Of a stretch of 7,987 nucleotides of DNA, positions 1 to 5,412 are shown in pieces (the stretch's first letter is position 1; each line of letters opens with the position of its first letter). This DNA is from an uncultured Lachnospiraceae bacterium (GTDB lineage Bacteria > Bacillota > Clostridia > Lachnospirales > Lachnospiraceae), in assembly GCA_900557385.1 (NCBI GenBank), contig USSP01000078.1, positions 1 to 7,987 of the forward strand, in the 5' to 3' direction. A model generated the notes under the pieces. That model was not told where the DNA came from. It did no database searches and worked only from the letters and a program-made list of their open reading frames with translations. A program made the translations under genes and the position numbers.

Positions 1-59
1 AGACTTTGGAATCAGAACTGTCGGAAACGGCAGCTGTAACGAAGGAGGAACAGGAATGA
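1..59 (+). CDS. Probable C-terminal end of sugar ABC transporter substrate-binding protein (partial)
   Basis: The frame starting at base 3 is open from the window edge to a TGA at 57-59 and encodes a Glu-rich tail (TLESELSETAAVTKEEQE). Such acidic, helix-forming ends are usual for extracellular solute-binding proteins, and these genes normally sit directly before the two permeases. The stop overlaps the permease start as ATGA (56-59), which suggests translational coupling, and the permease Shine-Dalgarno lies inside these codons. Only 18 codons are visible. The frame at base 1 closes at 37-39 and the frame at base 2 runs into the permease, so assignment to this frame rests on composition and context alone. 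Confidence 0.45.
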   Translation, partial: TLESELSETAAVTKEEQE

Positions 60-991
60 GCGACAAGAGCAAAGTAAAGGAGCAGGACAAAAAGAAAAAA
101 TTATTTGCAGGTGGTATTGAAGCAAAAAAAGCAAGAATGGGTGTTTTATTTACGCTGCCTTGGATTCTTGGTCTTCTGATTTTCTATGCATATCCACTGA
201 TTGCTTCTATTTATTATAGTTTTACATCCTACAGTGTCTTAAATCCGGGAGAATTCGTCGGTCTGGAAAATTACAGAACACTGATGAAGGATGACTTATT
301 TTGGAAAAGTATTGCCAATACTTTAATTTTTACGGCAATGAGTGTTCCTATTAATATTATTCTGGGAATCTTTATCGCATTGCTTCTGAATGTAAAAATC
401 AAAGGAATAGGCGTTTATCGTACAATATTTTTTATTCCGACACTGGTGCCGGTTGTGGCAACAGCAACGGTGTGGAGATGGCTGTTAAATTCCAACTATG
501 GTCTTTTTAACAGTATTCTCGCAAAATTCGGAATCGATCCGATTCCCTGGCTGGCAAGTGCAAAATGGTCCAAGATTTCACTGGTTATGATTGCAGCATG
601 GGGAATTGGTCAGGCAATTATCATCAATCTGGGTGGTTTACAGGACATTTCACCGGAATATTACGAAGCAGCATCCATTGATGGTGCCAACACATGGCAG
701 AAAGTAAAATGTATTACGATGCCGCTTTTAACACCGGTTATTTTCTATAATGTTGTTATGGGCGTGATTAATTCCTTGCAGACTTTTACACTGCCCTATG
801 CCATGACAAACGGAGAAGGATCACCTACCCACTCTTTAACCTTTTATGTCATGCATCTATATAACAACGCATTTGGATATATGAAGATGGGCTATGCTTC
901 TGCAATGGCGTGGATCCTGTTTTTAATTATCCTTGTATTAACCCTCGTTATTTTTGGAACATCCAAAAAATGGGTTCATTATCAGCAGTAG
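56..991 (+). CDS. Sugar ABC transporter permease, MalF/UgpA type
   Basis: This is one of the two membrane subunits of a carbohydrate ABC importer; it forms half of the translocation pore in the cytoplasmic membrane. The 311-residue protein has a basic cytoplasmic N-terminus and six hydrophobic segments at about 29-52, 87-112, 120-140, 175-194, 225-245 and 280-301. The cytoplasmic EAA loop that docks on the ATPase is clear at residues 204-211 (EAASIDGA), with the usual KxxxMPLLxP continuation. AAGGAGG at 42-48 sits 7 nt before the ATG, fixing the start. The next permease begins 13 nt after the stop. No ATPase gene is in view. Many Firmicutes sugar importers of this type share an MsmX/MsmK-type ATPase encoded elsewhere, but an upstream gene outside the window is possible. 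The sugar transported cannot be inferred. Confidence 0.93.
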   Translation: MSDKSKVKEQDKKKKLFAGGIEAKKARMGVLFTLPWILGLLIFYAYPLIASIYYSFTSYSVLNPGEFVGLENYRTLMKDDLFWKSIANTLIFTAMSVPINIILGIFIALLLNVKIKGIGVYRTIFFIPTLVPVVATATVWRWLLNSNYGLFNSILAKFGIDPIPWLASAKWSKISLVMIAAWGIGQAIIINLGGLQDISPEYYEAASIDGANTWQKVKCITMPLLTPVIFYNVVMGVINSLQTFTLPYAMTNGEGSPTHSLTFYVMHLYNNAFGYMKMGYASAMAWILFLIILVLTLVIFGTSKKWVHYQQ

Positions 992-1004
992 AAGGAGGAC
1001 AGCT

Positions 1005-1838
1005 ATGAAAAAAACAAGAAGGATTGGACACATTGTGGTTCATATTGTATTGATTTTGATAGGATTGTTCTTTTTACTTCCTTTCTTTTGGATGCTTTCC
1101 ACAGCATTAAAATCAGACCAGCAGCTGTTTGTAAATCCCCCGGTATGGATTCCGGATCCCATTCAGTGGGACAATTTTAAGAGAGCAGTGACGGCGATTC
1201 CTTTCTTTAAATACATGGGGAATACCTGTAAAGTAGCGATTATGGATGTACTGGGAACGGTTCTTGCCTGCCCTCTGGTTGCTTACGGCTTGTCCCGTCT
1301 GGAATGGAAAGGAAGAGATCTTCTGTTTTTCCTGACGATTTCCGTGATGATGATTCCTCACGAGGTAACCATGATTCCCCAGTTCATTCTTTACAGTAAA
1401 ATGGGATTGGTAGGAACCTACGTGCCTTTATATCTGGCATCCTTTTTCGGAGGTCGTCCGTTTATGATTTTCCTGTTACGGCAGTTTTTCATGAATCTGC
1501 CTAAGGATCTGGAGGATGCAGCTCGAATAGATGGTGCGTCTGAGTTTTGCGTTTATGCAAAGGTAGTATTGCCTTTGGTAGTTCCGGGAATTCTCACAGT
1601 CGGACTTTTCCGTTTCATGAACTCCTGGAATGATTTCCTTGGACCTTTACTTTACTTAAGCGATGAAGTACAATACACGATTACCATCGGATTACAGATG
1701 TTTACTACACAGTATAAGACAGAATGGTCTTTGCTGATGGCAGCATCACTCTTGGTAACCATTCCTGTCGTAGTTGTTTATTTTGTTGTACAGAAACGCT
1801 TTGTAGAGGGTATTACCTTCTCAGGAATTAAAGGATAA
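1005..1838 (+). CDS. Sugar ABC transporter permease, MalG/UgpE type
   Basis: This is the partner permease, completing the membrane heterodimer of the importer. The 277-residue protein has six hydrophobic segments at about 9-31, 70-96, 105-130, 137-160, 185-205 and 243-264. The EAA loop lies at 170-178 (E-DAARIDGA), and the protein ends in the typical MalG-family tail (RFVEGITFSGIKG). The ATG at 1005 is chosen because AAGGAGG at 992-998 precedes it by 6 nt and the protein then begins with a short basic MKKTRR leader. An in-frame ATG at 954 would overlap the preceding permease gene by 38 nt and lacks a comparable ribosome site. The gene is followed by a hairpin terminator at 1853-1886, so the transporter may form the distal part of its own transcript. 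Confidence 0.93.
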   Translation: MKKTRRIGHIVVHIVLILIGLFFLLPFFWMLSTALKSDQQLFVNPPVWIPDPIQWDNFKRAVTAIPFFKYMGNTCKVAIMDVLGTVLACPLVAYGLSRLEWKGRDLLFFLTISVMMIPHEVTMIPQFILYSKMGLVGTYVPLYLASFFGGRPFMIFLLRQFFMNLPKDLEDAARIDGASEFCVYAKVVLPLVVPGILTVGLFRFMNSWNDFLGPLLYLSDEVQYTITIGLQMFTTQYKTEWSLLMAASLLVTIPVVVVYFVVQKRFVEGITFSGIKG

Positions 1839-1852
1839 GATGTTTATGTCAG

Positions 1853-1886
1853 AAAGGGCTGTCATACGGGAGTAGACAGCCCTTTT
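1853..1886 (+). terminator. Intrinsic-terminator-like hairpin after the transporter genes
   Basis: An 11-bp perfect stem pairs AAAGGGCTGTC (1853-1863) with GACAGCCCTTT (1875-1885) around an 11-nt loop. Only four T residues follow (1883-1886) before AAAG, and some of these are already in the stem. The weak T-tract suggests partial read-through into the kinase gene, which begins 28 nt later and has no obvious promoter of its own. Confidence 0.65.
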
Positions 1887-1914
1887 AAAGACTTAGTGAA
1901 AGAGGTGACAAACT

Positions 1915-3078
1915 ATGGGTGAGAATCTTTTAATCGTACATGGTGGCGGGCCTACCGCTGTCATTAATGCTTCTTTGTACGGAGCAATCATGGAAGCAAA
2001 AAAATGCAGTCGGTTAGAACATATTTATGCTGCAAAAAATGGCACAGGCGGTTTGATGAGGGAAGAACTGATCGAACTGGAAAAGGTGCCGGAGGAACAG
2101 CTCAAACTGCTTTTACAGACACCGGGAAGTGCCATCGGAACCTCCAGAGATCAACTGGAACAGCCGGAATATGACAAAATAGCGAAAGTTTTAAGGAAAA
2201 GAAAGATAAAGTACGTTCTATTTAACGGCGGAAATGGAACCATGGACACCTGTGGAAAGCTCTATAAAACTTGTCAGGCACAGGGACTGGATATTAAGGT
2301 GATGGGGATACCCAAAACCATGGACAATGACATTGCCATCACTGATCACAGCCCGGGATATGGAAGTGCAGCAAGATACCTTGCACAAAGCACAAAAGAA
2401 GTGTGTGCGGATGTGAAGGGACTGCCCATCCATGTGGTTGTCATTGAGGCATCCGGAAGAAATGCGGGATGGATTACGGCTGCAAGTGCCATGGCTGCGG
2501 ATGAAGATGGTGTGGGCCCTGATTTAATCTATTTACCGGAACGCCCCTTTGATGAGGAGCAGTATATTGCAGATGTCAAGAAACTTCTGGAAAAGAAATC
2601 CGGAATTGTCGTGGTAGCAAGTGAGGGGTTAAAGGACAAAGAGGGAAAACCAATCGTAGAACCGGTGTTTAAGGTGGGAAGAGCAACCTACTTCGGAGAT
2701 GTCAGTGCCCATTTAGCCAATCTCGTGATTAAGAAGCTGGGTTATAAGGCAAGAGGTGAGAAACCGGGACTTCTGGGACGGGCTTCCATACCGCTGCAGA
2801 GCCCGGTGGATAGAGAGGAAGCAGAACTGGCAGGAAGAATGGCATGTGAAGCGGTTCTTCGGGGAGAGTCCGGCAAGATGGTGGCTTTCGAGCGTGTGTC
2901 CACAGATCCCTATGTGATGAGACCCTTCCTGATTGAAATTGACCATGTCATGATGGTGGAGAAAACCATGCCGGATGCCTTTATCAATGAAGAAGGAAAT
3001 GGTGTTACGGATGCATTTAAAGAATGGTGCAGACCGTTGCTTGGAGAGAGCCTGCCGAAAATGATTTCCTTTAATTAG
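1915..3078 (+). CDS. Phosphofructokinase-family sugar-phosphate kinase (ATP- or PPi-dependent not settled)
   Basis: This is a 387-residue cytosolic kinase of the PFK-A/PPi-PFK superfamily, which phosphorylates fructose 6-phosphate or a related ketose phosphate at C1. AGAGGTG (1901-1907) lies 7 nt before the ATG. Family motifs appear in order: a nucleotide/PPi loop GGGPTAVIN at 10-18, GGNGT at 105-109, PKTMDND at 133-139 with catalytic Asp137, SGRNAGW at 180-186, PE in LIYLPERP near 207-210, and SEG in the middle region. The loop GGPTAVIN and Lys134 resemble PPi-dependent enzymes, while Gly108 resembles ATP-dependent ones. The usual Asp of GGDG is Asn107, and the usual Met of MGR is Ser180. 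The family assignment is firm, but donor and sugar substrate are open. It lies between an importer and an aldolase/isomerase unit, so a role in a sugar pathway is likely. Confidence 0.88.
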   Translation: MGENLLIVHGGGPTAVINASLYGAIMEAKKCSRLEHIYAAKNGTGGLMREELIELEKVPEEQLKLLLQTPGSAIGTSRDQLEQPEYDKIAKVLRKRKIKYVLFNGGNGTMDTCGKLYKTCQAQGLDIKVMGIPKTMDNDIAITDHSPGYGSAARYLAQSTKEVCADVKGLPIHVVVIEASGRNAGWITAASAMAADEDGVGPDLIYLPERPFDEEQYIADVKKLLEKKSGIVVVASEGLKDKEGKPIVEPVFKVGRATYFGDVSAHLANLVIKKLGYKARGEKPGLLGRASIPLQSPVDREEAELAGRMACEAVLRGESGKMVAFERVSTDPYVMRPFLIEIDHVMMVEKTMPDAFINEEGNGVTDAFKEWCRPLLGESLPKMISFN

Positions 3079-3104
3079 GCTTTATGAGATACAGGAGAGA
3101 AAAT

Positions 3105-3194
3105 TTGAGAACATACCTGGAAGAGGCAGCCAACGTGCTTCCTTCGCAAAATCAGCTTTCCTGGTTTGAACTGGGAAAGCAAACGTTTGCCTAA
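3105..3194 (+). pseudogene. N-terminal remnant of a GH29-like alpha-L-fucosidase
   Basis: A 29-codon frame opens at TTG 3105, 6 nt after an AGGAGA ribosome site (3093-3098), and ends at TAA 3192-3194. The peptide contains YLEEAANVLPSQNQLSWFEL, then GKQTFA. This resembles, from memory of the family, the start of GH29 alpha-L-fucosidases, where a PSxxQLxWxELE-type segment precedes the FxHFGxNTF active-site region. The reading frame stops just where FxHFG should follow, and no continuation is seen in the other frames before the aldolase gene. I read this as the end left after a deletion or replacement event, directly behind the kinase gene (26 nt). A functional short leader peptide is an alternative. 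An in-frame ATG at 3084 would add seven residues but has no ribosome site. Confidence 0.5.
3179..3190. promoter_or_regulatory. LacI-family-like operator palindrome (or imperfect cre site)
   Basis: GCAAACGTTTGC is a perfect 12-bp palindrome with the central CpG typical of LacI/PurR-family operators. It is centred about 51 bp before the start point predicted from the extended -10 at 3221-3229. Compared with the CcpA cre consensus WTGNAANCGNWNNCW it has two mismatches at the outer positions. It overlaps the last codons of the fucosidase-like remnant, so a coding origin cannot be excluded. No regulator gene is in the window. Confidence 0.45.
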
Positions 3195-3220
3195 ATAATA
3201 CGCAAATTCCCCGAAAAGGA

Positions 3221-3229
3221 TGCTACAAT
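3221..3229 (+). promoter_or_regulatory. Extended -10 promoter for the aldolase-TPI-LarA-like unit
   Basis: TGCTACAAT carries the extended -10 TGn (3221-3223) and a -10 hexamer TACAAT (3224-3229) differing from TATAAT at one base. No good -35 hexamer lies 16-18 bp upstream (the 17-bp position reads CGCAAA), which an extended -10 can tolerate. Transcription would start near 3236, giving a leader of about 95 nt before the aldolase ATG. The kinase and aldolase are 252 bp apart, so a separate promoter is expected here. Confidence 0.55.
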
Positions 3230-3258
3230 TTAACTAACACGAACAAGGTAGCTTAAAC

Positions 3259-3317
3259 AAGGAGGAAAATCCTCTCCTCACCAAGGGGTTCGGATTTTGC
3301 TTCGCAAAACGAGGAGG
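3259..3317 (+). promoter_or_regulatory. Aldolase leader with two Shine-Dalgarno copies and an anti-Shine-Dalgarno
   Basis: The leader has AAGGAGG at 3259-3265 with no start codon at a usable distance, and GAGGAGG at 3311-3317, 13 nt before the aldolase ATG. Between them, CTCCTC (3274-3279) is fully complementary to GAGGAG (3311-3316). This closed stem would enclose a small hairpin, TTTTGC-TTC-GCAAAA (3294-3308). Alternatively GAGGA (3262-3266) pairs with TCCTC (3270-3274) around AAA. The two foldings share C3274, so they compete at the edge. The sequence therefore allows ribosome-site occlusion, but whether it folds so in the cell is inference. Confidence 0.4.
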
Positions 3318-3321
3318 AAAA
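3260..3321. repeat. 10-bp direct repeat AGGAGGAAAA flanking 42 bp
   Basis: AGGAGGAAAA occurs at 3260-3269 and again at 3312-3321, 52 bp apart. The 42 bp between include the palindromic TTTTGC-TTC-GCAAAA. Removing one 52-bp period would leave an AAGGAGG-type site 13 nt before the aldolase ATG, so the arrangement could come from a small insertion with duplication. Two unrelated Shine-Dalgarno sites would also look partly alike. Confidence 0.5.
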
Positions 3322-3330
3322 AGAGATTAT

Positions 3331-4485
3331 ATGCTAGTACCGATGAGAGCAATCCTGGATGCTGCAGATAAAAACGATTATGCCCAGGGGGCATTTAATG
3401 TCAATGCGGTATGCCAGGCAAAAGCAGTGATTAATGTTCATGAGATGTTCAGAAGCCCGGCAATTCTGCAGGGAGCAGATCTGGCGAATGGGTTTATGGG
3501 AGGCCGTACAGACTTTGCGAATGCCACCCTGGAAGACAAAAAAGCCGGGGCGAAGAACATTGCCGATGCCGTTAAAAAATACGGAACAGACAGCAGAATT
3601 CCCATTGCCCTGCACCTGGATCATGGCCGAAATTTTGATTCCTGTGTGGCAGCCATTGAGGGAGGCTATACCAGTGTCATGATTGACGGAAGCTCCCTTC
3701 CCTTTGAGGAAAACGTGGAACTGACCCGGGAAGTTGTAAAGTATGCCCATGCGAGAGGGGTTTCCGTAGAAGGAGAACTTGGGGTACTGGCAGGCGTAGA
3801 GGATCATGTCTTTGCAGCAACAAGCACCTATACCAACCCCTTAAAAGCAATTGAATTTTTCAAAAAGACAGGTGTAGATGCACTGGCAATCAGTTATGGA
3901 ACCATGCATGGTGCGAATAAGGGAAAAAATGCAGTTATCCGTAAGGAGATTGCAATCGCGATTAAAGAATGCATGATGCATGAAGGAATTGAGGGCTATC
4001 TGGTAAGCCACGGTTCTTCCACGGTACCCCAGTATATTGTAGAAGAAATCAATGCATTAGGCGGGGAAATCCATAATGCATACGGCATTGATGTGAACCA
4101 GCTGATTGAAGTCAGTCATTGCGGAATCAATAAAATTAATGTAGACACAGATATCCGGCTGGCGGTTACCAGAAATATGAAAGAGCTCTTTGCAGGAGAT
4201 GAAGCGTTAAGAAGCAGTGCTTCTGTGGGACAGATTTATGAATTGCTGGAGACCAATAAATCTGCATTTGATCCCCGGGTATTTATTACACCGATTATGG
4301 ATACGGTCATGTATGGAAATGTACCGGATGACGATGTGGCAAGAGTCTGCAAGTGTATCGCAGATGGTGTGAAGGAAGTGGTAGGTACCTTGATTGTAAA
4401 ATTCGGAAGCTATGGAAAAGCACCTAAGGTGGAAATCGTAACCCTGGAGCAGATGGCTGAGCGATATAAAAAAGCAGGAATTTAA
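3331..4485 (+). CDS. Class II (zinc-dependent) ketose-bisphosphate aldolase
   Basis: This cytosolic TIM-barrel enzyme reversibly cleaves a ketose 1,6-bisphosphate (fructose, tagatose or similar) into dihydroxyacetone phosphate and an aldehyde phosphate. At 384 residues it is longer than the common forms of about 285-360. The start MLVPMRAILDAAD followed by GAFNVN (21-26) matches the family N-terminus, fixing ATG 3331. Catalytic Asp97 and zinc ligand His98 lie in HLDHG (95-99). GELG is at 148-151. Zinc ligands His193 (YGTMHGANK) and His227 (SHGSST) are present, and the phosphate/substrate motif KINVDTD is at 268-274. The ribosome site GAGGAGG is unusually far (13 nt) from the start. The isomerase gene follows after 15 nt. 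The sugar specificity cannot be decided from these motifs. Confidence 0.92.
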   Translation: MLVPMRAILDAADKNDYAQGAFNVNAVCQAKAVINVHEMFRSPAILQGADLANGFMGGRTDFANATLEDKKAGAKNIADAVKKYGTDSRIPIALHLDHGRNFDSCVAAIEGGYTSVMIDGSSLPFEENVELTREVVKYAHARGVSVEGELGVLAGVEDHVFAATSTYTNPLKAIEFFKKTGVDALAISYGTMHGANKGKNAVIRKEIAIAIKECMMHEGIEGYLVSHGSSTVPQYIVEEINALGGEIHNAYGIDVNQLIEVSHCGINKINVDTDIRLAVTRNMKELFAGDEALRSSASVGQIYELLETNKSAFDPRVFITPIMDTVMYGNVPDDDVARVCKCIADGVKEVVGTLIVKFGSYGKAPKVEIVTLEQMAERYKKAGI

Positions 4486-4500
4486 GCAAGGAGGATCCCA

Positions 4501-5337
4501 ATGAAGCATATTTATCTGAACTTAAAAAGATTTGATGTTCCTACGGAGTTTGGCGGGGTGAATCGCCTTGCGGCAGTTTCTGAGTGGGCAGAATACATTG
4601 TAAAAAACACCCAGGAAAAATTAAAGGGATATGACCCGTCCCAAGTGGAATTTGCCATGTATTTTCCGGAACTGCATCTGTTGCATGCGGTAAAGGCGAA
4701 AGCAGAAGAAAGTCCGATCAAAATCGGCTGTCAGGGTGTCTACCGGGCAGATACCGCAGTGGGTGGTAATTTTGGTGCCTTTACAACCAACCGTCCTGCA
4801 TCCGCAATGGAAGCCGCAGGATGCGAGACAACCATTATCGGACATTGCGAAGAACGTAATGATAAAGCCGGTATTCTGGCCGAAGCCGGGGTGACGGATA
4901 CGGATGCGATAAACCGGCTGTTGAATCAGGAGATCAAGTGTGCGATTGCCAGAGGTATGACGGTTCTTTACTGCATCGGTGAAAAGAGCGAGGAACAGGA
5001 ACAGTGGCAGGAAGTGTTGGGGAAAAAGCTGGAAATCGGACTGGAGGGAGTTGACAAAACAAAGGTCGTGATAGCTTATGAACCCATCTGGTCGATCGGA
5101 CCCGGTAAGGTACCGGCAGGAAAAGAATATATCACCAAGATTGCCCGTTTCGTCAAAGAAAAAACCGGCGGCATGGATATTGTGTATGGTGGTGGCTTAA
5201 AGCAGGATAATGCAGCCATGCTTGCTTCCATTCCTGAAATTGACGGAGGGTTAATCGCACTTACGAGATTCCAGGGAGAAATCGGCTATTATCCGGAAGA
5301 GTATCTGGAAATTATCCGACTTTATATGGAAGGTTGA
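4501..5337 (+). CDS. Divergent triose-phosphate isomerase family protein
   Basis: This is a TIM-barrel sugar-phosphate isomerase of 278 residues, somewhat longer than the usual 250. AAGGAGG (4488-4494) lies 6 nt before the ATG, and the gene is coupled to the aldolase. The catalytic set is retained: Asn7 and Lys9 in NLKRF (normally NWKMN), His115 in IIGHCEER (normally IIGHSERR) and Glu194 in AYEPIW. Loop 6 reads GPGK (201-203 plus G200) in place of GTGK. The phosphate-binding elements differ: YGGG at 229-232 replaces YGGS, and I-A-L-T-R (252-256) replaces the usual VGGAS. Catalysis by proton transfer is therefore likely, but on a substrate bound differently from glyceraldehyde 3-phosphate. Known TPI paralogues such as EryH act on tetrulose phosphates. 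A slow or structural TPI is an alternative. Confidence 0.8.
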   Translation: MKHIYLNLKRFDVPTEFGGVNRLAAVSEWAEYIVKNTQEKLKGYDPSQVEFAMYFPELHLLHAVKAKAEESPIKIGCQGVYRADTAVGGNFGAFTTNRPASAMEAAGCETTIIGHCEERNDKAGILAEAGVTDTDAINRLLNQEIKCAIARGMTVLYCIGEKSEEQEQWQEVLGKKLEIGLEGVDKTKVVIAYEPIWSIGPGKVPAGKEYITKIARFVKEKTGGMDIVYGGGLKQDNAAMLASIPEIDGGLIALTRFQGEIGYYPEEYLEIIRLYMEG

Positions 5338-5378
5338 AAACAGTCTCATAAAAGCAATGTTACGAGGAGAAAATTTGT

Positions 5379-5397
5379 GCCGCCAGCCGAAGGCGGC
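5379..5397 (+). repeat. GC-rich hairpin in the leader of the LarA-like gene
   Basis: GCCGCC (5379-5384) pairs with GGCGGC (5392-5397) around AGCCGAA. It lies between a GAGGAG site (5364-5369) and the GGAG (5403-5406) that serves ATG 5413. It is far more GC-rich than the surrounding leader. A GTG at 5377 would translate through it, but the resulting extension MPPAEGGGMEIN has no match to the family N-terminus. Confidence 0.55.
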
Positions 5398-5412
5398 GGA
5401 ATGGAGATTAAC

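Noticed and set aside
954..1838. Longer form of the second permease starting at ATG 954
   Set aside because: It would overlap the first permease by 38 nt and has no ribosome site, whereas ATG 1005 has AAGGAGG 6 nt upstream and gives a normal family N-terminus.
3155..3180. Hairpin GCTTTCC...GGAAAGC as a terminator of the kinase gene
   Set aside because: It lies inside the fucosidase-like remnant and is followed by AAACGTTT rather than a T-run, so it lacks the form of an intrinsic terminator.
3079..3330. Known riboswitch or tRNA in the kinase-aldolase gap
   Set aside because: I found no cloverleaf and no conserved core of a riboswitch class that I recognise; only the promoter, palindrome and ribosome-site pairing described above.
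3334..3807. Open frame of 157 codons on the - strand inside the aldolase gene
   Set aside because: It is antisense to a clearly conserved coding sequence, has no ribosome site and its product resembles no family.
5377..5412. GTG 5377 as the start of the LarA-like protein
   Set aside because: It has a good GAGGAG at 7 nt, but the extra 12 residues come from the GC-rich hairpin and do not resemble the family start. MKIDFEYGQG from 5413 does. It remains possible.
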